Shown: piece by piece, positions 33,372 through 47,560 of the stretch
Layout of the letters: each line of letters begins with the position of its first letter
How positions within the stretch are numbered: position 1 is the first letter of the stretch
From: Aculops lycopersici
Lineage: Eukaryota > Arthropoda > Arachnida > Trombidiformes > Eriophyidae
Direction: 5' to 3'
NCBI GenBank assembly: GCA_015350385.1
Contig: WNKI01000003.1
Coordinates: 2,202,698 to 2,266,697 of the forward strand
DNA: 64,000 nucleotides
Program-made: the position numbers and the translations under genes
Notes under the pieces: model-generated
What the model was told of the DNA's origin: nothing
The model's database searches: none
What the model saw: only the letters and a program-made list of their open reading frames with translations

Positions 33372-36219
33372 TTCTAGGTGTTTAACCCTTGAACTGGGTG
33401 AGATGATTGGATGCAGCTTCCAGTTTAAGATTTCTGGTGGAATGGTGCATTTTTGGAATATAATACTAATAGAACTGAAAGTCCTCAAGATAAGCCTCAC
33501 ACTGGTTCCCGTATTGTATTCGCGCACCTCGTCGACCTAAGGCACTTCCCTAAGATTATTTAAATTCAGGTGTCCAGATGGCGCCAATAGCTTCTCATTG
33601 GACATGCTGGGTACGAGTTACAAGTCTTGGTATAGGCTCATTGGTGTGCACGGCCCCATTCAAGAGACATGGTCAGAGAGAGAGCTAGTCGAGGACCTAG
33701 CGACTTTGACTGGCGAGAAACTTTCCTGCTCCTCTACTGCTGCTGTTGTACGGCAGCATGCAACATCACAGTCTATGCGAGTTACTCGATGCGGTGAATG
33801 CATTTATTGATTGATATATTGGATGCACTTTATACGGACCAATAGCCATACGCAACGAGACTCTCTCGTTATTCGGTTAGAACGTAGCGATCGTCGTGTT
33901 GGTGTGTCAATATTAAAAGTTGGATTTGCAATAATATAATGCTGAGTGGGAGCACCAAATTTCCACTGTCCAGCTGGACGAGAGACTTTCGCTTGAATTT
34001 GGCTCGCACACTTCGAGCAAACTGGACAAATCAAAATTGATTGCGGTTGTCAAATGTTCTCACACAACTCGAGACTAGAGCAACCCGGAGCAAGTGGTTG
34101 GAGTTTCATCTTACGTTCAGTGCCTGGAAACAAGAGCAGAAAACGACGTCGACGACACAATTAGATTGCACTTGGTCGTGATCGATGCATCGAGTCGACG
34201 GCGCCTCGCCCTCTCGGCTAGCAAACTTATCGATAGGAACTTCCTCGTCGTCGTGGTTGGTGTTCTTGTCTGGTCGGCGGCGTTGCTTTTGGTTGGAACA
34301 AGGAAACGACAAAGTAAAGTGTTCAGTGGACGCTCAGTGAGACTCGTCGTCGTCTGCGCCACCAACCACCGACTTCCGCTAGGTCCGTTGCTCCAATTTC
34401 TCGACGAGACCGGAAGTGAGATTGTGGGAGCCGAGCGGCGCGAGAGGAAGAAAAGAATTGCTGCCGAGCAGAGAGTGTGAAGCGCACGCTCGTTTTCGTT
34501 CTTCAATACTAACACACAACTGGCACTTCCAATGGTTTAGTTGGGTTTACTTCAGTTGCCGGTACACTAAAAGGCTCGCGGCTAGAAGCTGGAGAAGCAC
34601 CAGCTAACTAGCAGTCGACTGGCCACTAGCGAGCGCAAAGGGAATTAGTGAGCCAGAGAAGCTGATGACTAAGCTGCTGCTTGTGTAGCTGGCGCCGCCA
34701 CCGACGACGACGACGACGTCAAGCGGATTGATGAGCTCTCATTAGCGAGCCCTCCACGAGGTTGAAACCAACAAAGCTTAGGCCAACAGTGCAGCAGGAG
34801 CAGCAGTGGTTACGAGGTAAGCAACAAAAAGCTGCCTGCCCGCCTGTCGATAACACGGCTTCCAATCGACAGGGCGAAAGTGTCGTCGTTAGCGGGAGTC
34901 GAGTGCGGCTCGTCCGTCGCCTTGTCGCTAGGTGGTTGCCAATTTAGATTCCAGCGGTCAGTGTTGGCTCCTTAGTGGCCAGCCAAGTCTATGGAAAAAG
35001 GTGTCACTTGATGGGGATTACCTGAGCGAGACAGTGAGAGAGCGTCAAGATTACCCTGGTCCACTCGACCGCCGACTACTTGGCAAGCTGGTCAAGCGCA
35101 AGGAAAACCAGCGGCCAACGATTGTTTGGTCTTGCGTCCTCCTTCTTTCACCCTCTGGAGCCTCGAGCATCTCAAGTGTTCGAGGCTCGTGTTTCACCTT
35201 TTCACGTAACATTTCATCTCTCTTTGAGGAGGAGCGAGTGTTATTTTAGCCATAAAAACTCTGTCTGTTGGTGGTGGTGGCCAAAAGCACTGTAACCACT
35301 CGAGGGAGGTTTCCCAAACAAAACCGCAATGTTTACACTGCAAACTACAAACCGCTCATCTCGATCAGTTCGGTGGGCCGGCTGACAGAAATGATGATGT
35401 AACAAAACTCTCTCTCTCTCTCTTCAGTTTATGTTTTGTTTAGTTTGCACTGGACCAAAGGAAAGAGAAAAGTTCGGAGCAAAAACAATGGACACGACAG
35501 AGAGAAAACTCAACTCAACTGCTGGCCAACGGACAAACGAGACCATAAATCACCGAGTCGCTGGGCGTCGCTAGTTGATGATGAGATTCGAACGATAAGC
35601 TCGCAATTTCTCCAGTTCAATTTCTAGCTCTAGTTTTAGTTTTGGCTCTTGGTTTAGTTCAACGCAGCGGAACTAACAACAAGAAAAGTTTCATGCTTTG
35701 CATCCACGAAGAGGAGGGAAATTTGTGCCGCGACTCCACGATGATTGGTGGCGATTAGTAGCTGGCGCCACTTTAGTTAGTTGCGCTTTTCAACTGGCTG
35801 CTGCTTTTCTTCTTGCAAACTAGACGCCATCTCCAGTTTCACCCCAACTACTAGCAGCAGCAGTAGCAATGGCAGTCGTGAAAAAACAACTCGACACCCT
35901 CCACTGTCGTCGGCATCGCAGCTTTCGGGATTGGGGATTTCGTAGCTGTTGTTGTTTTTGTTGTTGTTGTTTTGGTTTAGTTTCGTCGGCTCGACTAACT
36001 CCAACTGGCCGGAGCATTGAGAAAAAGACAAATATGCAAATCCAACCGCCGTCTCCGTTAACTTTAGCTGAAGGTGGCCAGCAAATTTAATTACTCGCAC
36101 CCGTGAACGCAACTATCAAGCGGAGAGAGCTCGAGATTAGGAGAGAGTTGGACGAGGCGTCGGAAGTGTGAGTGTGAGCCAAGCTTGTTGCCATGGGAAA
36201 TCGCTCCGTGATGTACGCA

Positions 36220-36225
36220 TATAAA
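36220..36225 (+). promoter_or_regulatory. TATAAA box, plus strand
   Basis: GCATATAAACGAGC occurs in a region without coding ORFs, followed by GC-rich sequence. It may be a core promoter for a plus-strand transcript; a chance match is possible. Confidence 0.25.
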
Positions 36226-38703
36226 CGAGCAGCGCGCGTGAACCTAGCGCCACTCGAAAGCGGCGCATTGACTGGAGAGCGGGCACCTAGCGACTTGCTT
36301 GGTCGCCTCAACCACTCGCACTGTGCAAACTGGCGGCGCGTAGCGAGCAAATGGGACCGTCACCGCTGAAGAACACAATGGTGAAAATTCACGCAAGTTG
36401 GCGGCAAAAATTGCCACTTCCATCAAGTCGGCGGCTCGACGCAAACGCAAAGTTGAATGCTAAAACTCATTAGAGAAACTCGTTCTCTCTCTCTCTGTAT
36501 CCCGGTCTGTCTCCCGCTCTGCCGGCGATTCAGTGGCGCGTGGACTTGATTTTTTCATTGGTCGCCAGTGGAGGCTACACTTTATTCTAGTCTAAAAATT
36601 CTAGTTCCTTGCACAAATTTCACCTTGCAACGAGAGACAGAGACAGAGAAAGGGACAGAGCGGGCAAAACTTGAACCAAGAGTAAAACTAAAGGTTCAAC
36701 TGCGAGCAACTAAAACTTCGCCCCACTAATCGACTCGCTTGCGCCTCCGAGTTTCGCCAGCAGCTCACCTGGCCGCTAGTTTGAGTCGATTAATCATAAC
36801 AGTTGTTACCTGAGGCTTGCCTCGAGTTAAGTGAGCAACCAACCAGCCAGCGAGAGTTGTCCTGTGCGCGTGCCTCTTGGGCGCCAATTTGTTTGCTTGT
36901 GGCTGATGACCGGTGGTTGCTAGCACTACAGCCGGCCGTGGCAAGTGCTAGCTGACCGCAGCCTACAAAGAGGAGCATCAGGAATTTGCATGCAAATCAC
37001 CATGGCGGCGGCGGCGGCGGCGGCCAATGCAGCGCCGCGACATGCCCATCACTTTCTTACAAACTCGACTGGCCGACCAAATAAACTGATGGACGTGACC
37101 TAGCGACTTTATGGTCGGCAAATCTATCGTAAAAGTCGCCACCGACTTAACTATGGGCCAAACTTTGGCGTGCACTTTAACACGATGCAATGCAATGCAA
37201 CACAACTTCACGTCGAGTGGCCAGTCCGGCCAACCGGACAGTTGGCGGCCAACATCGATACTAGCGACCATCGAGTATATTGTGCTCACGTACAACAACG
37301 GGCTAGATAGTCGGTCGGTTGGTTGGCATGTTTTGTGTGAGTCGAATGACATGAATAGTAACAAGAGTTGAGTCGAGTTGGCGCCAATTTTAGCGTTAAC
37401 TTAGCTGCCTTCGGAATGTTTGGTTACGTAAGCGACAAGCGGCGTCGGCGACGAAATCGATTCGATTGCTCAGGCTTTAGCTTAGGCTCGATCATTCATT
37501 AAGTTTTTGGACAAGCCGAAGCAATCAACTGGCAGAAGGCCTGGTAGTTTTAGCCATCGCTTCTTTCGCTTGAAGCTTAATGATCCGAAGAAAGGAGCGG
37601 TGGTTGCAAAAGACAAAACAACACACAACTTCTATTGGTCGCAAATTTCCACCAGCCAACCAAGCGACCGCACGAAACACGAATTTGAGCTTTTCCTTTA
37701 CACATCCTATGGTCTCCCATTGCACTACTTGTGAGATCGGTCAGGGATATTTACGACGATCATTGACTTTTGCCAGTTTCCTTGGATCAGAGCGCAATCT
37801 ACTACTATCCGCAAGGTGAACGAACGAACGACGAAGACTACTATCATGGAATGGAAGCAAGAGTTTCGGTTTGGCGGCGGAGGCTAAGTAAACAGACTCG
37901 CTATTATTATAAATGGCCGATCGTTAGCTTTTTAGCGCTGGCCAGTGTCCAGCCCAACGATCTCTAACCGGAAGTTGCGAAACGCACACAGTGTGGCGGC
38001 AGCATTAAAGCTGCAAAGAGAGAGAGAGAGAGAGCAAAGCAAAAATCGTGGAGCATCTCGATGGTGGCGGCACTAGTGGTTCTATAAGACCAGTAAGCTT
38101 TTGTGAGTCGCACGGCCCACTAGCCAAAACTAGGAGTCGCTGCGCAACAAAGAGGGGAAGTTCGAGTGCTTTTATTGTTGTTGCTTATGTTGTTACCGTA
38201 ACTTTCTGGCTTTTAGTTGTATGTTGGACTCTTGTTGGAGTTGGTTGAGTAGAGTCAAGGAAAAGTCCACTTGCCAGCTAGTTTGTTTGATTTGTCCAGA
38301 TAATAGAACCTAGAGAAACGTGGACCAACTTACTAGTTGGCTGTGATCTGAAGTTTACAGTTTTTCCTCCTTTTCCGGAAGAGCCATAGTTTTCTAATAA
38401 AACGAGAGGCTCCAGCCGACTTCCGGCCATCGACCCATCGAAACCTTGAGACTGTCCAAGTAGCCGACCTTTCAGTCAGGCTGACTGACGCACGTCCACG
38501 GTTGCTCAGTCGACGTCCAATTACTTCGAGTGGCCTGTGGGACTTTCACTTCGAGTTTTATTTTTGAAAAAAATTCCCTTTCCTTGGGAAGGCTCTTCAA
38601 TTTTTGGGCTACGATAGAGATAGAGAGAGGAGAGGAGAAAATTTGAAGCCATGGGAGCAGAATTCTGATTAGGTTGTCGAGGTTCGTAGGTCCACTGGAG
38701 ACG

Positions 38704-38839
38704 ATGTCGACGCAAAGGGAAGCCAACGATAAAGTGCCGCAAAGATTAGACTGGATTTCTTTTCCATCTCCCTCGTCCGCGTCACATAACATCGCCTCTT
38801 CTTCCGTTGAAGCGGAAGTGATCGACATCCAGGGCGAAG
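38704..38839 (+). CDS. Candidate short first coding exon (unrecognised)
   Basis: From the ATG at 38704 the frame encodes 45 residues (MSTQREANDKVPQRLDWISF…EAEVIDIQGE) with balanced composition, unlike the repeat-driven frames around it. It ends at a consensus donor GCGAAG then GTAAGA, phase 1. No matching downstream exon was identified, and no known family was recognised. It could be the first exon of a gene spanning this empty region, or a chance frame. Confidence 0.25.
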
Positions 38840-41515
38840 GTAAGAGTCGAGCGCTAGTTGCGCAACTTCCGCCTCCGATGTTTTCTCTCTTGCTTGCTTC
38901 CCAATGAGCTAGCAGCACGACCAATTGATCGATTGGCCTCCTCTTTTTTCTCTTCATACCCCCTCTTGCTTTCTTCCCCTTCTAAATGCTGATCGTTTTC
39001 GAAGCCGGTTTGCCCATTGGGCTCCACAAGGAGGGACCACGCGAATCAACTGCAAGTCAAATGTCGGGCAAATAATGTGCATTTTGTCGGCTTTTACGGC
39101 GGTACACTAGGAGAAGGGCAACAACTAGTGAATGTTGACTCTCGCAATGAATGAATGACTCAACCAGCCGATGGGCTTGCTTTCGCTACCCTTAGAGCAA
39201 GCGGGGGGGGGCGACAGAGAGAGAGATAGACGCCAAGTCAGGGTGAAAGTGGTCGGCGCTTTGGGACTCGTGTCGTCGCTATGTCTCCCTGCTCGTCGTG
39301 TAGCGCTAATTTTCGCGCAATGTCTATGAATGACAGTGGCCGCAGCGGCCGTATAAGCCGACGAGCATAATGCCACCACCGGCTGACGGCAATTGAACTC
39401 TCCAATTCTTCGGCTTTTTATCGGGTTGGTTGTTTGATTTGCTTTCGAGACATAAGAATTGAATTGGAATTGCCATTGCATCGTGAGCGGCGATGATGTT
39501 GCTTGTGGCCAACTCGTCGGCTCCCTTCGTCTGTATTCCAGCAACACACTAATTCCAAGCGGGATACTACGTGCAAGTTGCTTGGTACAAATGCCCGGAG
39601 AAAGATGGCCTAGCGAATGGCACTCTGCGCAATGCACCAGCAAACCGGAGGCAAACTGAGCGCCGCGGCGCCAGCTGGCCGATGCGCTTCCGGTTCCGCC
39701 GTGGCAATCCAAGCGATAGAAGCATATAAATTTGCACTTTTCCGTTCGTCCCTCAAATTCAACCGCCTCTCTGGGCGTCGGCCAACTGCTAGCGACCAAC
39801 TTTTCCTCCAGTGTTTGCCGGTTGCACGCTAATTTCATTACACGCGAATTTGGTGGTCCTCGTACTTTATTCTTATTTTCGGGATCTGTACACGCCTCCC
39901 CCTACATCAAGTAGGTCTATGCATTCTCCCGAACTCCCGCGGGCTAGTACTCTCCTCATACATACACGCTGCTTGAGGTCGTGCAGAATGCAATTGAATC
40001 TTTATTCTCTCATGTTCTTTTATATATATATATATGAGTTTCCCGCGATTTCGGGTCCGACCCAGCACACGAGCGTCCCCCATATGCCCGCACGCACTCA
40101 TTCTCAACACACACATCCCTAATGCGTCGCTGCGGGCAGATGATGTGCCAACTAGCGCCGCTGGGTCTCAATAGGGACCTAGGGGCGTTTCGAGTCACTC
40201 GCTCAGCAGTAAATTGCGCGCTCAGCGACAAACGAGCGAGAGAAAGTCGACTTCGGATGACATGGGAGTGGAATAAAAGAGACGGCGCCGACAACTAATG
40301 TCGTCGTCGTCGTCTTTCCGTCGTTTCCAACGGAAAGTGGAGTCGAACTAGTCCGCCGGAAAGGAAGCCGGCGACGACAGGCGAGCAAGCGAGTGATTGA
40401 ATGGCGGACACAAGTCAACGCGGAACTTGCGTTTGCTAGAACTTTTATGCAACCACTTGCTTGTTATGGTCTCTCTTAAAAGCCTGTCGGCATAAATAAG
40501 ATACTTGCATCCACTTTTTACCTCACCCTAAATGGAGGGAATAGAATTGGAATTTGCAATGCTAGCAGAGATAATGCTTGTGATAATCATGGAAACACGA
40601 GCTTACTTGAAATTCACTTAAACCAAAGAGACGAAATTACAAGGTAAATTCAATAGAGAAACAATGGACCAGATTCCTTGCTCATGGTGGCGGTGGCGGC
40701 GGCGGCGGCAGTGACATCAAGTCTCTTGCTTGTATCCTCGTGGCTCAGCTTAGCTTAACTTGGTTTCGATATTAATGATGTTAAAATGTAAATCTCCACG
40801 CTTACTAGTCAGCTGCTAGTTTTGGTCTTTGTTGTTTCGATGGGATTAAGAGGAAACCAAAACCCCAAACACAGGCCAAGTCTCCCAAGCGTCGCCTCAT
40901 CAAACCTAATGTCTTCACATTACTTCCCTCTAGTCTTGTCTTGTCCTCTTCCCTCCTCAATCCCGAACCTCTAACTAGAGCTTAACTTTGCGAGCCACGT
41001 GCATACAGTCACTTTCCATTCATTTCGTTGGCATAGCGCATAGCTACAACCGCTAAGCTCTCCCTCGCCCTCCCTCTCTTCATCTCTTTGGTCTCGCCGA
41101 TTTACTTTGGATTTCCTCGTCGTTGACGGGGTTCACTGGTTCAAATCAACTTAACTTGGCTTAGTTTCACCTCAATTCGGCTGATACTAGCGCTCCGATG
41201 GCAGCAATTTATCATTCACACTGGCAATTCTAAGCGAGTGGCCAAATGCGGGGGATTTGTTGCGAGTGGCCGCCAAGTGGAAGTTAAGTGGACTTTTGAC
41301 TAGCTTGCCTGGCGACAAGTGAGGGAGGGGAATGGGAGCTGATGCAAACTGGAGCCCGATGAGTAGTTGAGATTAGATGGCTGCGAGTGGGTAAAATGGA
41401 TGTATCAAGTATCAATCGTTATCTTGGCCCCAGAGTGTGGTACGAAAATAATTTGCCAGTTGCCGTCGACTTGTTTGGATCAGTCGAGTTTCAAATGTAA
41501 AGTCGCTAGAGAGAT

Positions 41516-41559
<44 letters not shown>
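41516..41559. repeat. CGG triplet array
   Basis: About 14-15 uninterrupted GCG/CGG units in intergenic DNA; smaller GGC runs are near 37004 and 40695. Confidence 0.95.
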
Positions 41560-42394
41560 AATATCAATGTTCAAAGTTTGCGCCAACACTGCGACCCAAC
41601 AAACTGGAGCATTAACTCGAACCCGAACTCAAACGCAACGTTGCGTGCGTATCCATCTTACTTCCGCTTTGCTAACCTCACCCACTTGCTCGCCTGTTTT
41701 CTCTATCCCATCAGCAAACTTTGCCACTGAGCGCCAGTCACAACCAACATGCCGACCAGCCGACCAACTTGGCCCCACACCAAGTTCAGCTCTCCGAGTT
41801 CAATTCGGCAGAAAAGTCCCCAGAGAGAAAGAGACGACGACGACGACGACTGAGCACGACAACAATTGCCAGCCACGGAGTCAATGGTTTTGCCAAACTG
41901 GCGGCCGATTCAAATTGTTTACTACACACTACCACAACGGCAACTAAAACTCAAAGAGGGAGGAGAACGACCACGATTATGCTATAGAGAGACGCCCAGC
42001 TGGCTCAGTTGGCCTCGTTGGCTGGATGGCTGGTTACGTCAGCGGTGGCCGTCTGCAAAGAATGGGCTCCGCTTATCTGGCTCACTTCATCTTGGCTCCT
42101 TTGTTGTACCAGGGGCTCGTTGTCTGGTTTCTCGTTGGCTGACTAGCTGGTCCATTGGTTTACGTTGAAAACTGCATACGCTTCTGTTGGTGCTGCTATT
42201 GTAACTTCTATTCGGATGCCGCCGCCACCACCACCGACAAAAACAAGAGTTAGAATCGAACGACAAAATCGAGATTAAATCGAGCGACGAGATTGGAAAA
42301 CAATCGAGCCCTGCCACCGGAAGTCGCAAGAAGCGAAAGGATAGGCAAGACTCGCTCAGGTATGCGGGCGATAATATTAATAGTAATAATGATC

Positions 42395-42400
42395 TTTATT
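42395..42400 (-). terminator. AATAAA poly(A) signal of the TMTC gene
   Basis: TTTATT on the plus strand, 120 nt past the TMTC stop codon on the minus strand. Confidence 0.6.
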
Positions 42401-42519
42401 CTGCTTGATGTTGGCAGTTTTAGAGTGCCAAAATAGTCAAGCAACCACTTCACTTCAGTGTTTGGTTGGTTGGTTTGTGGGAGTTGAAAGAGTTGATATC
42501 ACAGACCTTTCCTGTTTCT

Positions 42520-45500
42520 CTAGTTCGCCGCAATTTCCGCTGCCAACTTTCTCGTTACAGAGGCTAGATTTTGCTTGGCTATTGAATTTTTTGCATTCAC
42601 ACCAAGCGCTTGCCTATATTGCTGTTCCGATTCTCTCAAACGACCGCGTACCTGCAAAATGGCTCCCAAATTCACGTGCGCCAATGACAGTCTTTCACTG
42701 CTCACTTGATTGCCCCTTGCCTTTAGTTCAAGTAAATTTTCAAGCGATTCACGATACAGTGACTCGCTAAGTAGATGATCTCCCTTATCGTAGGCAAACT
42801 CGGCCGCTAACTTAAGGTAGTCGGGATTTTTAGGTGTCAATCGGAGAGCCTCTTTCATGTGAGCCTCTCGAGTTGGTGCATCCAACTTCAACTTGGTCAC
42901 TAATCCAACGTGGAGCCTGGCTACCTGCTCTAAGTTCACGTTCAACTTCAAACTCTCAATCTCAATGGCCTTCAGTAGGAAATTTAAACGACTTGAGTCG
43001 TCCCGCAAAGTGGCCGTTGCATAATCCAGGTAAATTTCGGCACTCGACGAAACTTGACTCCTTAGTGCAAACTCGGCGGCCACCTTGAGCATCGCGTTGC
43101 GCCGCCCGACTTCCGGTTCGCACTTTGCGGCCAACCAATTGATTGAGGCCGATTGTTTGTTCAACTCAAGTGTTTGCTTATCCCCCAGTCGATAATTTAA
43201 ACCTCGATCCTCGGCTTCCAGTTCCGAAACTTGAGCTCGAATTTCATTGGCCAGCAGGCGAGCTTCTCGCAGCCGCTTGGAAGCTTTCGCCTCACAAACT
43301 TGTCTGCCACCGACTCCGCCGATGAATGTTTGTTTTGAATCCATTGTTTGCTTGGCATCATGATCGAGCTTAATATCTGGACTCTGGTGATGCAATCTAA
43401 CTGCGCTAATCAAGCACTCGATTTGGGCCAAAATGTGAGCCGTTTGTTGTTTCGAATTTTGCGCGTCCATTTCAAAAGCGCAACGATCGTAAGTTTGCTC
43501 AGCCTCAACTAATTGGCCTTTGCCATATTGGTGGGCGCCCAAATTGAGCGCCGCAAGCGGAAAGTTTCCTCCCCTCAACTGAATGGCAAATTTGTAATGG
43601 TATTCAATTGGATCCAATTTATCGATGTTATCTTGCTTCAAACTACGTGACTCGCTTCCGACGATAAAACTCCCGCTTCCTTTTATGCTACTCGTCGGCA
43701 CGTCAGCACCGACTCTCGATTTGGAATTCTGCTGTTGCAAGGCAAGTGCTCTGAATTTTTGGTTGAAAATTTCGATTGGATTGAATGTTGTAAACGAGTT
43801 AGTCGACTAGAAAGACTACAGTTTTTCCCTAGAGAAACTCAGCGACTAAACTCACGATAAACTTACAGATTATAATGCAGCTCCGCCGAGTTCTGCTCCA
43901 ACTCAAGCGCTTTCCTGTAGAGTTCAATGGATTCATCCAAATTCAAACTGACGCCAGGTGAAATTGAATTTAAAGTGGCCAAGTTGGCGAGCGATTTTGC
44001 AGGACTCTGGCGCAGGTTTGACTGGTAAAGTGACAGGTCGTTGCGCCAGTCCTCATTCCTGTCCATGGTTTTGGTGGCGCCCAAAATGAGTAACGGCAAA
44101 ACTGCTATCGAAGGAAGCAGCACTAGCAGCAAGTTTGTGGTTTTAAAGCTGTCATCTGACGCCAACTCGTGCCTTTTGGTTCCCATTTTTCTCTCCACTT
44201 TCTCCGCTGGTTCAATTTGAGTCAATGGCCACCGAGTTGACGTAATCTTTTTTGATCCAAATCGCAGCGTCAGCGTCCAAAGCCAAATCAAAAAGCCGTT
44301 ATGGTTTCCTGCGGTTTTTGATACCATCTGCTGCTCTCTCGATGCGAACTGGTACCAGAGCTGCATTGCCATAAAAAGTAGATTTGAAAACAGCAGGCAA
44401 AAGCCAAAACTCGCCAGGTAAAGTGTTCGCTCGGCAACGAGAAATCCAACGGGCAAGACGAGATTTGAAGCCGGTAAGTAGGGGACCAGCAACCAGACGA
44501 GAGACCAGCCCAGGCGATCGAGTAAATTCAACTCAATATCGGGGGTTCTCGTTGGAGTCACAGGTAAGTTTCTGGTTTCGTTGTCCTCGCCACCGCCGCC
44601 TATGGTGCTGCTGATTTGACTACCTAACGTGGAAACACCGGAACTTGAGGTGGATGGAGCTGGCGACGCCGATTGTGGGGGCTCATGAAATTTGAGCTCA
44701 CTACCGAGAAATCCCGAGTCATTTGATCTCAGTGTGTCCACTGATTTCAACGAGTTTGTCTCGCTATCACTGCCATACTCTGAATCCGAGATGAAGTTTG
44801 TGGATGAATCTGAGCGGCTTAGTGGTTGTTGATGTTGTTGTTTCTCCTTGTTGCTGTGGTTTGTTTGTAGCTTGTCACAATAATCATTGAGCTGCTCATC
44901 GACCAGGTAACTCGAGACACGCCGCTGGCGACTTGTTTGATCCGGAGCTCGCTTTGTATCGAGAGACTCGATATAAGTGCCTAGCAAGCCAATTAGCCAC
45001 TTGACTAGAATACTGACTACGACAAAGTAACCACTTAAAGCGAGTATAAATCTCATCTCAAACGGACTCTTGATCACACCAATAGTTTCTAGTGGCCAAT
45101 CGTAGCTTAGCTCGCTCATTGGATTTGCGAGTAACTCGAAACTGAAAGCCGGCAAATACAATCTAGTCATCAACTTCCACTGGTTAACTTGATTCACTAC
45201 TTCCGGCAAATGACAATCTTCAATTTTTAGCTGGCGACACAGGGATTCTGCTGATTGAGCAAGCGGATTATCGAGTTTTGAAAATTTGGGCAGTGGACTG
45301 GTGGAAGTCAACTGATATCTGAGGGCAACAAATGCCACCAGTAGACTAGACATTGCGATGAAGCTTCTCAGAGATCTCTCATACAAATCTCGTCTCTTGA
45401 GATGGGTATATATGATGAATATCAGGTTAATTATTATCACAGTTGCGCAATTCTCCTTGCTGAAACAAGCGCAAATCGCAAAAACCATACTTGAGACCAG

Positions 45501-46349
45501 TTTCAACTTTGAGTCTTGTATTCGATTCTTTGAGTCTTCATTTAAATATTCATTTTGGTCACATTTCTTCTCACAGCTCAAATAGCCAATTAAACTCTCA
45601 AATGACAATAATGCAAACAGAGAGCCCATTAACTCAGCGCGGCCCACGAGTGATGTCACAGCCTCAACGTGAATCGGATGACAGCTAAACAGGAGGCTGG
45701 CAATTGAGGCTGCCGCTCGATTTGACAATATTGCTCTAGTTGAGAATGCGCTTTTCTTGTTACAGTCATTCAAGTGTATCGGTTCTATCGTAAGTAAACA
45801 ACAAGCAACTCGATACACAAGGTCAACGGCGAGAACGTGCAGCAGTATGTTGAGCAAGTGAAATGGTAGCGCAACTTCCGGTTGCTCTGTTGTTGCTGGT
45901 GCTATCACATTATCGAAATGTTCTCCCCTAAACATTCGATACAATTTTGCAAGTTGATATTGAGTTTTGAAGCTCAAGGTAACTAGTGGACGGTAGGACT
46001 TGTGACTACCTGGATTACTTATTGGCGTTCCCCAAAAGTCATTTTGGAATAAGCGCAACCAACTTGCTGGACTTGAATCGATGACATCAGGATTTTCTAG
46101 AATTGCTTTGTGGTCATCGTAGACGAAATTGCATTTGAGTGAATTGAAATATATTACACTTGTTATAATCAGCAGTGAAATCCTAATACTTGCATCTTCT
46201 TTCCTGCAACCCAGCCACTTCCTGTCTCGCTCCACTGTGGCCTCTATTGCTACTTGCTTGTGAGTATTCTTCTCCTTCTTATTATTTATATCGTTGACAT
46301 TGGATGACCTTGTTTTAATTCTATGCTTTTTCCTCTTGCTGGTGGCCAT
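42520..46349 (-). CDS. TMTC-family protein O-mannosyltransferase (TM + TPR), two exons
   Basis: Exons 46349-43867 and 43750-42520 are joined across a 116-nt intron (donor CT then GTAAGT, acceptor TTCAG), giving 1237 residues. The junction rebuilds a TPR helix (AELHYNL then ALALQQQ), which supports the splice. The N-terminus is basic, then TM1, then the luminal loop NFVYDDHKAILENPDV with the acidic pair at 78-79 thought to be catalytic in this GT-C fold. Next come NDFWGTPIS and HKSYRPLVTLSF, both diagnostic of TMTC. HPIHVEAVTSLVGRAEL, YDWPLETI and LPASNLVLPVGFLVAERTLYL follow. The C-terminal 400 residues are TPRs. TMTCs O-mannosylate cadherin-type domains in the ER. FQNDFWGTP is closest to TMTC3 from memory, but I would not assign the paralogue. 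A Ser-rich insert (about 490-610) enlarges the protein. Confidence 0.9.
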
Positions 46350-47345
46350 CTTGCACTAATTTTGGGCCTCATGCAGAGACTTCACAGGTTTCCTTCGTTA
46401 AATGATCCCCAAAAAATCAAGGTCACTCTTTAACAAGAATCATCTTGACTCTTCGAAATCCAAATCATGAATGAGTCAAACAAAAGTGAAATCTGTGATT
46501 GGTTTTACACGGAGAACTACAGTAGAGTTAAGCAATAAAAAGAAAAGGAGGGACAGCTGCACCAAATTTCTACATTTAGAGTTATGTAATCAACCTAATG
46601 TGAGCATGCGCCAGGGGCAATCAAATCGCCAGTGAGCATCTAATCGCGATTTTGCCTTTGAGTTCCGATGCGCCACCTAGAGTTTAGCAATGAAACCAAA
46701 CATGGCAGACATTCTTTGAGATGTCCGAGATTTGGGATGATTTAGATTCTAGTTTCCACAAGGAGGAAACAAATATAAATATGACATAAATCGGGAGACG
46801 CTTAGTGTATGATACGGCTCGTCTTATTGATTGCTTTACACTTATCGGTCACAGGAAAGATCTTAGACCAGTACAGACAGCAGTGTTGAACGGCGATCCT
46901 ATGTATTTTTAGGCTAGATCGAATGTAAAGCAATTATTGAGACATACTGTAGTAGGTGAGGCATCGTAACTCTGCACGTCACAAGTAGCGTCGGCGGCAA
47001 CACCGAAATCAATAACAGCCGTAGAGAGAGTAGACGACGGGCAAGCAAGCCCACCAACCAGGTGGTTATTTTTAGCTAGGTGCTACTATGCAATCTCTAG
47101 TCCACGACATGTGGTTGTGTGAGTTGTGCACTGGGAAACCCACTAGTTTCCTGGCTTAATATAACTCACCTGTGTGTCAAGTCGAACATAGAGCAGCCAA
47201 GAGGGAGAGAGCCATTTGTTTGTTCGAGATTCAGTACAAAATTGATGATTAGATTGAACATCTAACTTTGAGAATCTAATATCAACATAATAAACAGGGA
47301 GTTTTTGAGTTAGTTTATCAAAAGATTAAAACTAACTAAATTACC
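46350..47345. promoter_or_regulatory. Divergent region between TMTC and the secreted-protein gene
   Basis: About 1 kb between divergent start codons, AT-rich at the TMTC end, with no ORF of note. An AATAAA occurs at 46535 but in neither gene's 3' region. It must contain both leaders. Confidence 0.4.
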
Positions 47346-47529
47346 ATGCAATTGAAGACCATAAATCCAGGTCGCCTAGCAATCAGCGTGTTGCTAGTGG
47401 CCTTTGTGTCGATTAATTGCGCCACTAGTTATCCATTAAATCAGGCCAATGGAAATCAGAGAGGCCAAATGAATGGGCCACAGATGCATGCCATCGGTGG
47501 AAACCAGAGGCCAATAATGCAACAGCAGC

Positions 47530-47560
<31 letters not shown>

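Larger units (their letters stand above)
33372..42519. other. 9-kb stretch with no confident gene
   Basis: I find no ORF with a recognisable domain on either strand. Most frames are translations of GA/GT/CGG-skewed sequence. Signals that may belong to non-coding or 5' exons are a plus-strand donor TACGAG then GTAAGC (exon end 34816), a TATAAA at 36220-36225 and a short coding-like exon at 38704-38839. TA, GA and CGG microsatellites are scattered through it. The 3' end of the minus-strand TMTC gene reaches to about 42380. Confidence 0.4.

Noticed and set aside
38472..38957. 161-residue minus-strand ORF
   Set aside because: No recognisable motif, and it overlaps a plus-strand frame with equal or better coding appearance.
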